DNA of 64,000 bases, taken from the NCBI RefSeq assembly GCF_016859285.1, contig NC_053417.1, forward strand, positions 15,376,706 to 15,440,705, in the 5' to 3' direction. The position numbers and the translations under genes are program-made. Positions within the stretch are counted from its first letter, which is position 1; every line of letters starts with the position of its first letter. This stretch comes from Xiphias gladius. Lineage: Eukaryota > Chordata > Actinopteri > Istiophoriformes > Xiphiidae. The notes beneath the pieces are model-generated. The model was not told the origin of the DNA, did no database searches, and worked only from the letters and a program-made list of their open reading frames with translations. This document shows, one piece after another, positions 39,401 through 48,754 of the stretch.

Positions 39401-41605
39401 TTCTTCCACATGTTTATGTCAGCCAGGTAAAACTTGGAACCAAAGTAAAGATGGTTTCGATTTGATGGTGAGGAATGGGCCCGAGTTAGGGGTCCTTACT
39501 TTAAGCATGGTGAGAATAATGCAGAAAACCTCCACCAGGGGAGTGTCAGAAGAAGTTTTAGTGTAGTGCATGAAGTTATGCAGTGGGCAGTAAGGAAAGT
39601 CTGTTTTTATCATGTAAGCACCAGTTGAAAACTATATGTGATCTGCTGTAATAGCATACTAATCCTATTATAGTACCTTTGAGCAAATTAATGTTGGTGT
39701 CAAGGAAGACTAAATATATGCAGTGTTACAACTGACCCCAACTCCATGGTGCAGTTGACCTCTGACATGAGGTCAAGGTTGTGCAAGTTGATGTAAATAT
39801 TGATTCTGGCAAGTATTCCATCATGCATGATTGAAGACGTATTGTACATATTCCAATATTAGTTTTGTCTGATCTTTGGTCAGTCAAAACTGACTTTGAC
39901 ATTTGGTCTGTTTGGGCCCATTTTTTATGCTACATGGCATATGAAAGAACACACCCCCAGCCCCACAACCCACTCATCTCTGGAGGTGAACACACACACA
40001 CACACACACACACACATGCATACAATCTCATTTTATCTGCTGGACTTTATGAGCCTTACAGCCCACCACTGCAGCCATATTTTTTGCCAGGTTATGACGA
40101 TGTTTATGAGCTTTGTTTAGATCACACTGAACTCATGAGTGAAATGAAGTCATGTGTACTCCAATAATCTTATTGAAATATTAAAAGTCAGTGAACCTAG
40201 TCGAAGGTGGCCACTTACATTTAGATGGGTGAGAGGAAGAGAACAATGTCAAAAGACTCATGGAAAGTTAAAAGATGTACTGTCATTTAAATGTAAAATA
40301 AGCAAACAGTAAATATACATAAATAAACAATTTAATAAACGAATAAAAACTTGAAATTGCAAACTCAACCCCCCCACCCACAACCCACTCACACTCACAC
40401 AAACACCAAATAGCAATAGAACACCAGCAGCAAAGCCAGGCACGCAGTGATCACATTTATCGGTTTATACTACAGCTTTTATCTACGATTACACATTTAA
40501 CAGCCTCGCGTGTTCCGCGAAAAACACTGGCCCACTTTATCAACATTAATAGAGAGCCATAACCCGGTGAGTGGGTTTAGTGTAGCCTTCCGATTAGAGT
40601 AACGTGTTGACGGAGCACAGGCTGTACAGGCGCCCATCACCTGTGCTGGAACGTGACCGTCGCTGTTGTAAATGATTCACCGTCAATTAGGAGGAGAAAG
40701 CAGAAAGCACGAGCACCTTTGGCTGACCTCGACAGAAACGCTGCCTAATGCCACTTAACGGATGGAAGTCCCGCGGTTATCAACTTTTTATGCTGCAGGC
40801 ACCTCAGCGATGCCTTTGATAATAGGAACAAACACGCCCTTTACGCCAGAGTTTCATTGCCCCCCCCCCCCCCGCGAGGTGGTAGAGGGTTAGTGTGCTG
40901 TTGTTGCTGCTGTGTGCTCCGACAGATTATGATTACAGTGACAGCCAGTGTACTGTAGCTCCACGTGAGTTTGTTTTCATGGAGAGAAACAGGAAGTGGC
41001 CAGCCCCACTACGACCATATGGCGCGGTTCGCTGTCAGTCGAGCTGCAGTCCGGGCGCAGCGTTTTGACATTTGGACGCCATGCAATGACTTCCTGACAG
41101 TTTTGCGCAAAGTGTCGCAGTTACACTTCCACTGAACATAGAAACAAGCTCGAGTGAATGAATGCCATAAGAGTGAACTCGTGCATGGACCCAATGTCCC
41201 CAAACAGCGGTAAACCTATAAAATCATCCAGCTCAGAAATTATTCTAAGACTCGCATGCAAAAGGGATGTTTCACTCGCACTTAGTGGTGCATGTGATGA
41301 GAACTCACACACAGTTGCAAACACAATTGCCAGTTATACACATATTATTAAAAATAAATAAATTTTGAGCTTTGAGGAGGGATTTACAGAATCGTTAATA
41401 TACTGAATGTGTAACAGAAGTTCTGCTTTGCGTTACATCAATTAATGCTTTATTATATTTAAAGTGAAATTTACGTCGGTTGTAATAATGTAATAATGAA
41501 ATAATTCAACTTAGACAGTTCATTGCTATCATGATGCAGCGGTTGCGGCATGCGGGTTAAAATAATGTAAAAGTTAACCTTACCACCGCCGGGGCTGTTA
41601 TCCAT
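30496..41605 (-). CDS. nr1d4: Rev-erb type nuclear receptor, subfamily 1 group D (NR1D4), complete
   Basis: Eight coding exons in transcript order: 41605-41584, 35054-34746, 34653-34565, 34449-34305, 32035-31452, 31348-31163, 31006-30796, 30692-30496. They sum to 1743 nt, 580 residues, with consistent phases. The A/B region starts MDNSPGG and has the NR1D-type [13 protein letters not shown]. The two zinc fingers are split over two exons: [10 protein letters not shown] with P-box CEGCKG, then [19 protein letters not shown]. The C-terminal extension ([14 protein letters not shown]) follows. The ligand domain lacks helix 12 and ends LLAFRIDP, as in constitutive repressors. The heme ligands are retained: Cys in KVLACPL and His in NNLHSDK. 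Rev-erbs repress clock genes through NCoR. The gene is called nr1d4, not nr1d1 or nr1d2, because rarg is adjacent. The hinge has an Asn run. Confidence 0.93.
31765..31783 (-). repeat. nr1d4: Coding trinucleotide repeat (Asn run) in nr1d4
   Basis: A perfect AAC repeat read on the minus strand encodes five Asn in the hinge. It is followed by ACC/ACT-type codons. It could be length-polymorphic. Confidence 0.85.
33481..33515. repeat. Perfect 16-bp inverted repeat with 3-nt loop
   Basis: The arm agtgttatttctgcat (33481-33496) is followed by cac and then its exact reverse complement (33500-33515). Complementarity stops abruptly at both outer ends. Confidence 0.97.
33606..33616 (+). promoter_or_regulatory. 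nr1d4: RORE-like site in nr1d4
   Basis: CAAGTAGGTCA matches the ROR/Rev-erb consensus at all positions but the first. Confidence 0.4.
34457..34491. repeat. TA/TG microsatellite next to nr1d4 zinc-finger exon
   Basis: An alternating tatata/tgtgtg tract starts only a few bases inside the intron, close to the acceptor of the second zinc-finger exon. Confidence 0.85.
35719..35724. promoter_or_regulatory. nr1d4: E-box CACGTG
   Basis: Canonical CLOCK:BMAL1-type hexamer in a GC-rich patch of intron 1. Confidence 0.45.
36411..36416. promoter_or_regulatory. nr1d4: E-box CACGTG
   Basis: Second canonical hexamer in intron 1 (agCACGTGtc). Confidence 0.4.
37421..37442. promoter_or_regulatory. nr1d4: Palindromic kappa-B-like site
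   Basis: The arms ttgcgtggga and tcccacgcaa are exact reverse complements around two T residues. The centre reads GGGATTTCCC (37427-37436), which fits the NF-kappa-B consensus GGGRNWYYCC. Confidence 0.45.
37965..37975 (+). promoter_or_regulatory. nr1d4: Perfect RORE (ROR/Rev-erb response element)
   Basis: TAAGTAGGTCA fits WAWNTRGGTCA at every position. Location in the gene's own first intron suggests feedback by Rev-erb and activation by ROR. Confidence 0.55.
38560..38760. promoter_or_regulatory. nr1d4: CpG-rich patch in nr1d4 intron 1
   Basis: A local rise in GC and CpG (ccgcgggcgg, cgcgtcgcacgcgg) with an E-box at 38708-38713. It may be an alternative promoter. An ATG before a gtgagg donor exists on the minus strand, but its phase does not fit exon 2. 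Confidence 0.4.
38708..38713. promoter_or_regulatory. nr1d4: E-box CACGTG
   Basis: Third canonical hexamer, inside the CpG-rich patch. Confidence 0.45.
39756..39775. promoter_or_regulatory. nr1d4: Everted repeat ER8 of nuclear receptor half-sites
   Basis: TGACCT and AGGTCA point outward with an 8-base spacer. Everted repeats with such spacing can bind RXR heterodimers. Confidence 0.4.
39988..40018. repeat. CA microsatellite
   Basis: About thirteen CA units in nr1d4 intron 1. Confidence 0.9.
40860..40873. repeat. Poly(C) tract
   Basis: Fourteen consecutive C followed by gcgagg. Confidence 0.9.
40962..40967. promoter_or_regulatory. nr1d4: E-box CACGTG
   Basis: Fourth canonical hexamer, about 620 bp downstream (in gene direction) of the first coding exon. 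Confidence 0.45.
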
Positions 41606-42720
41606 GTCTCTTGTTGATGTCGATCACTTGAAACAATTTTGAAGACAGACGTCTGTGAACGTAGCTAGGCTGGAGCAAAAGTCTTGTGGAGACAGGTGAG
41701 ACAGTCGAGAAGGAGCTCTGCGTAAAACACCTGCCTCACGGAGCGCAAAAATTGGGAAGCGGGGATGGAAAGGCGTCCAGTGCCCGCAGAGTTTCTCCCC
41801 GGTAAAAACTGTACGCAGGTGTCTCTCTCGGTGCTCAGTTCTGTTCTGAAGGAGGCGAGTCAGACCGGCGGGATACCTGGATACCTTCCGAGCTCTGGAC
41901 ACTCGGCTCGAGCGCGTGCGATGCTGCGCGAGCGAAGATTGAACGATTCTTATGAATTCCAAGAAACTCGAGTCAGCATATCCGCGAACGGAGTGTCACA
42001 CACACCCACCGATACGAACACCCACGTCAATCACGTTTGCAGGTGAGTGGGAAATGTGAGCGCCTTTCCGTTCCCTCCAGCTTGTGTTGTGTCTGTTTGT
42101 GTGGGATTTGGCTCACTCTTTGTATCTCGCGGAGTCCTTTCTCTCCCTCTCTCTCCCTCACGCTTTTGTGCATTCTCATTGGCGGGTATCTGGAGCCGAG
42201 GGGAGTCTGATGCGCTTATTCGACCGTGGTATGTGTTCAGTAAAGCCACGCTGCATGTGCGCTCTGCATGTGCCCTACTGATACACATTTTATGCAAAAT
42301 ACGGAGCGCGTGGCGCGGAGGGATGGAGAGATTGGTGGACGAAGCACATGGACAATAGGCGTGGCTCATCGTGACTGCCTGTTCTCTGACAAGCAGCGCT
42401 GCAGACGGATGGTAAACATTAAGACATGCCAAACATCGGGTAGGTGCCAAGTTTAAAGCCCATGTGCCAAAGGAAACTGTAGATGCGCAGCTGGACCCGT
42501 GACACGCCAACAACATGCCGTCGGAGTACACCGCGAAAACCCCAAACTTTGGGTTTAAAATTTCGATTATTGAAAAAAAAAAAAAAATCCTATTTTTGAA
42601 TATTTCTCAATTTGTGATTATTTTCCCGCGTCAAAAATATATTCCACCTCTGCCCGTTTTTGAGGGTGAAGCCAATTTTTCACATTCAAAGAAAAACAAA
42701 TCTTACTCTTAAGTTATTCT
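41606..42720 (-). promoter_or_regulatory. nr1d4: nr1d4 5' UTR and promoter region
   Basis: GC-richer sequence upstream of the MDNSPGG exon, with a minus-strand CCAAT box near 42176-42182 (ctcattggcggg). The transcription start cannot be read directly. Confidence 0.5.
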
Positions 42721-42823
42721 TTCGTTCGTTTGTGCAACAAGAGAGTCCAACAATTCAGTTAGCAACAAACTGTCTGTCGTTGTCTCTGCACACGCGAGAC
42801 CAACCAAACACAGTTTGAGAGAA

Positions 42824-42839
42824 GCGCCCCCAGGTGGCA
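42824..42839 (-). promoter_or_regulatory. CTCF-like motif, minus orientation
   Basis: GCGCCCCCAGGTGGCA is the reverse complement of a near-consensus CTCF core (CCACCTGGGGGCGC). Confidence 0.5.
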
Positions 42840-42869
42840 AGTCAAGGCACTGACACACACAAGCATTAT

Positions 42870-42885
42870 TCTGTCTATCTATCTA

Positions 42886-42916
<31 letters not shown>

Positions 42917-42917
42917 C
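42870..42917. repeat. TCTG/TCTA tetranucleotide microsatellite
   Basis: About eleven to twelve tetranucleotide units: TCTA copies first, then TCTG copies. Confidence 0.95.
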
Positions 42918-43216
42918 AAACGAACACATGTGTGAAGCACTGCAGGGACATGTTCGAACTGATTAGCCCCCCAAAAAGTAGAGGATTCCCAGAAAATGAT
43001 AAGATCATCGTTACTATTACCATAGTATGAATGTCATTATTAGTGTTACTCCTTCATCACAGGCAAAGCGAGCAGAGTGGGTGTTTACTGACTTGTATAA
43101 ACAGATACCGACTTAGTCACTCGACTTAGGTGTCGATTGTTTTCTTTTGTTTGTTCTGGTTTCCTGCCCGTCGCGCCCCGTCCTCGCCGGCAGAGTGCGC
43201 GCTGCAGTCCCGCCGT

Positions 43217-43232
43217 CCACCACCAGGGGGAG
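43217..43232 (+). promoter_or_regulatory. CTCF-like motif, plus orientation
   Basis: CCACCACCAGGGGGAG matches the CTCF core in the direction opposite to the motif at 42824. Confidence 0.5.
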
Positions 43233-44238
43233 TCACAGGGTCACAAATCCTCACGCACGGTAGCTCCCATCGACGCCCCTGAGCTACCGGGACACAGTGA
43301 CGGATTGGCAACAGACGAAGGTAATCTGACAAATGACTGAAATGGTCCCGAAAGCGTGAGACCGAATGGCGTGATCTCTACAAGATGCTGCGCTGTAATA
43401 GAGGATTTCTCTGAAGACTGTCCATGACTTTGTTTTGTCTCCTTCACAGAAAACTTCGGTGTGCGTGTCATCCAGTGTTTATGCTTCAAACTTCTGGGGG
43501 TGGTGGTGGGGGGTGTGTGCTCGCTCTCGAGGCTGTGGCACACACCACTCTAGGCGAAGAAGGTAGGATTGTGTACTTTACATAAATCATCTCCTGTCGT
43601 GATTAATTGGATGTGTCTAAGAATAAACGAAGCTCAAGCTGCTTCAGTCGGGGTGTGTGTTTACTGTATAGGCTGTGTGTGTGTGTGTGTGAGGGAGAGA
43701 GAGAGAGAAACTCACGCACTCATCATGAGAACACGTTAAGGCAGGGCACGAGATAATTACAGGCTGTTGAAACTCTTTGGGGACTGAGCAGAACAGAAGT
43801 CGCTGCCAACATACACACCTGCAAAGCACCGCTGCGCCTGAGGCTTAAAAGACAGTCTTCATCACTGTCTGTCTGTCTCTCTGTCTGTATGTCGGCCCCC
43901 CTTCACACAGCTTGTTGAATGTGTGCTTTATGAGAACGATGCCAGCTTGGTGTGGGGCTGATGAGAGACTGCAGTTTATTCCAGGCTGAACCGCGCAGTT
44001 TGTTTTAGATTAGCCTCGAGGACGGTTGATTAAGCTCTGGAAAGCAAAGCAAATGAGCAAAGAATGCAGAAAATTTTCCAGTAGTGTACCGTGTGGAATT
44101 AGCCTCATGATCAGAAGAGATTTTTTTTTCTTCGTCGGTGTAGAAAAATTTGAACTCAACATACTAAACATAGGCTACATCATATGCATATTTATATACC
44201 AACCCAACGTGCCCAATATCCAAAAGCAAATGAAAACT

Positions 44239-44280
44239 TTGTTGTTGTTTTTTGTTGTTGTTGTTGTGTTTTGTTGTTCA
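44239..44280. repeat. GTT trinucleotide repeat
   Basis: Interrupted run of TTG/GTT units. Confidence 0.85.
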
Positions 44281-44898
44281 TGTTTCCTGTGCAGTATTTA
44301 GAGCCCAGCTTCCTCACAAGGGCAGTTTTATGTGCAGGGACGGAGGCATGGAAAAGAAGACCTTTCCTTTTGAGCTCCAAGATTTGCAGTAATTACAGAA
44401 TCACTTCCATATGTGGCTCTCTGGCTGCCTTCTCGCTGCCCCCACCACCCCTCTCTTCCCCAGTGTTCTCTCTCTTTCTCTCTCCCCTTTTCATTTGCAT
44501 TCTCCCTTATTCCTCTTTTTTTTTTCAGCTTTTACATTTTTGGCTTCCCCTCATGCACTCGGACCATCGTTTTTGTAAAACCACAGTTTAAACAAAGTTT
44601 ATGATTATCAGAACATCTTGGCATTATTGGCAAACTGCTACACTTATTGGTGATTCAATTAGGCCACGCTTGCCAAAAAAAAAAAAAGAAAAAAGTGTGT
44701 GATTCAGTGAGAGGAAAGAGAAATGGACGGGAGAGGGGAAATGTTGAAGAATACGGAAATATGAAAAAGAAGATTGAAAAAGAATGGGAGTTCAGCGAAG
44801 AATTTGAGAGGCAGGAACGGAGCATGAAGGAGGGAGAGGTGGAACAGAAAATGAGGCAGAGAGAGGGAGGGCTGGAGTAATGCTTTTTGACAGAAGTG

Positions 44899-44915
44899 GG
44901 TTCAAGATGGGTTCA
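44899..44915 (+). promoter_or_regulatory. rarg: DR5 retinoic acid response element candidate
   Basis: Two identical half-sites, GGTTCA, separated by five bases (agatg), match the RAR:RXR DR5 consensus of RGKTCA half-sites. A CRE/AP-1-like TGACATCA follows at 44919. Confidence 0.5.
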
Positions 44916-46599
44916 TGGTGACATCATGGCTGATTTTTGAGGAAAGTATAGACAGGATAGCCGTTCACCTTTCATTGGACACACATGTTGGGGAATAGGG
45001 GGAGCGCTCATGTCCTGGCACACACGCTGTTAGCTGCGTCGACAACCTCTGAATGCAACCCAAAATATGCACAAAAAGCTCAAACACACACTCCTCTTTT
45101 TATTTTCTCTTTCTCTCCCTCTCCTCTCTTCTTTTTTCCTTGATTTCTCCTGCAGTTAAAAAGCTTTTGGCTCTCTCTCTCTCTTTTCCTAGGTTTGTGC
45201 TCATTTGTTTTTGTTAAAGGAGTACATAGTGGTATATGCCCTTTGGTCTCTAACACATACATTTCTCCTTTGCCATGAGTAACTCATTTTCCTGTGAGTA
45301 GTATCCCTCTGTGTATGTTTTTACTTCAAGGCAGTTGGACTCTAAATGAGAACACTTTGCCAGGCGCGATGAATGAGCTCCTTCATTTCTCAGGATGTGT
45401 GTTTAAGTCTGTAACCAAGAAAGTGCAAGCAAGTGTATATTTGTGTGTTGTGTGTCTGTTCACGGATGTGTTATGCGTGTGTGTGTGTAAATGACTCTCG
45501 AGTGGGGTGTGTGCGTTCGCCCCTGTGTCCCCTGCCTGTCTCAGTGCGGCACCAAACTGCACATGACATCAATCTGAATGTGGGGAAATAGTGATCTCAT
45601 TACAGGCATCTTGTTACTGATTAAAACCTGCCGCCACAGGCACCAGCTCCCTGGACCCTTCTCACCTCCCCACCTCCATTCCCATCAACCACCCCACCCC
45701 CACCCCCACCGCCCCAACCCCACCCCACCACACCCCCCGTGCGACAATCCATCCGTCTCTCCATCTCACCCTCCAGTTTTCTTTCCCTCCCTCTTTCTAT
45801 TTCACACCCCTTTCCCTCAGATTCCCTGTACCAGTGGCCCTCTTGCCTTCCAGCCCTTATTTTCTCCTCCTCATTGCATCTCTGCTTAATCCCTCTAACC
45901 TCACTTCCTCCCAGTCTTGCTCCCTCCATCATCCCCCCTTTCCTCCTCCCTTTATTCCTTTGCTCCTTTTCCTCTGCCAGCACGCCCGAGGCCTCTGCTC
46001 CATAGCTCTGTGGATGCAAATATGGTTGAGTCTAAAGTGGAAACACACGATGAGTATGATGTTTCCATGAATATTTCATATCTTCATAAACACACCCAGA
46101 GAATCTGAACAATGCCTGTGTCTGCCAGATGACTTCCAGTGAGGAATTGCCTCTCTGTGTTCGACTTTTTGTCAGAGCACACTGTGTTAGGATTGATGTC
46201 AGGGCAGTGTGTTATGATGTCACAGGCTGAAGTTAATGATACGAGAACGAAGGGGGCCATAGGCCATGTTTCCAGTGGTGCCCGGAGAGGGAGATAGCAC
46301 CCTGATCTATCTTCATTATCCCCTACTCTACAGCCTCCCAGACACAATGATCATAAATCTCTGCCTGGAGCACACTTCACTGACACTGAAACACAAACAC
46401 TAGTAACCTCTGACCTTCTTGCTGCTACTGCCTACACGCTCTCATCCATGCACACAGACACAAGTACGCATACACACATATTCAGAACTGCAGATGTGCA
46501 AACACTCACACACACACACACTCACTCGCAAATAGTAGACACACCCCCTGCTAAAGCTCACTGTCATAATTTAACAAGGAGCATGGCATGCCCTGCTCA

Positions 46600-46624
46600 C
46601 TGACACACACACACACACACACAC
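46600..46624. repeat. CA microsatellite
   Basis: Uninterrupted CA run; a weaker run lies at 46505-46522. Confidence 0.9.
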
Positions 46625-47888
46625 CTATTTTCATGCAGTTGACTGCACATTCTGACACAAACGCATGGTCTCAGTTAGACTGATGGCATCGCACTGACTT
46701 GAAATTCCCACTTCACAGTTCTCATCACTCTAACAGCTAATATACAGTTAGTTTATTCAGTGTCCTATGGCTGTATTTACCTTCTTGTTTCATATTACAC
46801 AATTGCTGATTTAGTACTGCTATGTAAACAGTTAAAGGATTTCTATTAGCCTCAGTGACCTCATAAGCAACAGATAAATCAAATGTAAATGAGATAAGGA
46901 TCAGCTGAAGTGCTTTTCGCAGAATGGCTTAGGTCTTTGCTTCCTGAATATAAGGTTTCTGCAAAAAATCCAACGGTGCCTCTCGCTGCTTATCCATTCA
47001 TTCACTTTAATTTTGTGCTAGCAAATCCACATCAAATATGTATGAAAGAACATTTCAGTGAGCTACTGTAGACCATATGTGGCGGCAAAGATTGTAAGCA
47101 CATAGGAATAACGACAGCAAGGCTCAGATTTTTTATTTTTTTTTAATTATGATTATGGCTTGACTTTATCCTGGATAAGATCTCTGCCTGTATCAGGCCA
47201 ATTACTGAGGTCTATAAACAACATAAGCAGCAGTTATAGCTGGACTAAAGTGCATGTACATATAGCTGGGGAGACCAAGAAGAAGAAAAGTCCCACATGC
47301 TGCATTGGTTGGCAATTCTGCTTCAGAACGAAGTGATGCATGGCCAATATGCCTGAAGGGCATCATTTTATGAAGATGAAGTTTCAGAATAAGTAGTGCG
47401 TGTTTAAGTTGGTTATTTTGAAAATTCTGGCAGCACTTGGTTGGTTTAGACATGCATTACACTAGATTTTGCTTACTTTAGTGGGAAAGAAGCGTGCATG
47501 TGTTAACTCTGACATGTATGTGTTTTTTCTTTAGAAGGTTCAGTAGATCTATGCTCTGCTGAAGAAGTAAAAGTGCCCGTTGAGGTGCCAGTTGAGGTGT
47601 GCCTTCTCCTCCCAGTTCTGAGGTTTGAGGTGCTCTTGATAACCAAAACAACTTGAGAAACATTACATTCAAGAAAAACAGGGCACACGCCCAGAACCAC
47701 AAACACACAAACACAGATCTGAAATATATGATCTCATATGGAGAGAGGGGCACATTCAGGGGCACACCCAAATCTGTCACTGCTGTTGCTGCACCACTCT
47801 GCCATGTCACACGGGACTTCCCTGCAGCTGATGTGCCACCACTAGTTTCATTTTAGGAACTGAAGTGATTTAGGTTCAGAGATTATGA

Positions 47889-47912
47889 TTTATTTATTTA
47901 TTTATTTATTTT
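47889..47912. repeat. TTTA tetranucleotide repeat
   Basis: Five to six ATTT units followed by T/A-rich sequence. Confidence 0.85.
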
Positions 47913-48744
47913 TAAAATAATCTTGACTAAAAAAGATTATTTCCAACTGCACAACTATTGGCAGGATGTTGACAGATGCTGTGTATCCCCCGAAAATGTT
48001 CGCTTTGAATGTCAAATTCTGCTTTTCATTTATCCTAAGTAACGGTAGAATGTTTTAGATGTTCTTTCACGTTCTTTTGTGTCCAATAATTCTTTGATTA
48101 ATTTCAAAAGGGTCCCTATACATGCTGTCTTTAATGTTAAGTCCCTTCAATAGTGGTAGCATGAGCAATGCTAATGGTGGTTGTGATTTATTGTCAGTGC
48201 TCTGGGAAGATTGTTACAGAAACATTGCAAGCCCTAAAACACAGAGCTAAACATAGACACGAGTTACACAAAAAGGGCACTGACAGTATATGCCTGTACT
48301 GAGCAGACAGGTTGGGCAAAAGTCCATTGCGTTTATTCCATAAATTGATCACACCAGGAATAAATGACAAGGTGAAACCACTTAGATACTCTTGGAAGAG
48401 GAAACCTGTTGGCTTTCCATTAAAACTGCGTCTGTGTTATATCAAATCATAATAATATGTGTTGTTCAGGATATTCAACCATCCTCTCCTAGTAAACTGT
48501 GAACGTATTGACCAAATATGAATGATCTTTGATCACAACATGGCTATGCTTTTTGACATGCACAAACAGTTTGTAGGTAAACCAACTCTGTAGCCAAGAA
48601 GATGGGGGGGAGAAAAGGAATTCACCCGAGAGACAAAGAAGGGAGAGAGAATTAAAAACAGAAACTTAAGCTCTCTGGGCCTTTTTCTTCCCTCCAGGCA
48701 TTTTGTGGCTTGTGAAAAAATGTGCTGTATATTTGAAGTGTTGG

Positions 48745-48754
48745 GTCACGTGAC
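48745..48754. promoter_or_regulatory. CLEAR-type palindrome GTCACGTGAC
   Basis: A perfect 10-bp palindrome bound by TFEB/TFE3/MITF and USF factors in vertebrates. Confidence 0.4.

Larger units (their letters stand above)
35055..41583 (-). other. nr1d4: nr1d4 intron 1
   Basis: A 6.5 kb intron with four CACGTG E-boxes (35719, 36411, 38708, 40962), a perfect RORE at 37965, a palindromic kappa-B site at 37427, an ER8 nuclear receptor motif at 39756, and a CpG-rich patch at 38560-38760. There is no further coding exon. Confidence 0.75.

Noticed and set aside
41765-42531. Frames on both strands upstream of nr1d4
   Set aside because: GC-richer promoter sequence gives longer chance frames; none has a family motif or flanking splice sites.
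45578-46019. Overlapping frames on both strands rich in Pro/Ser or Gly/Arg
   Set aside because: Caused by a long pyrimidine-rich tract; no splice sites or family motifs.
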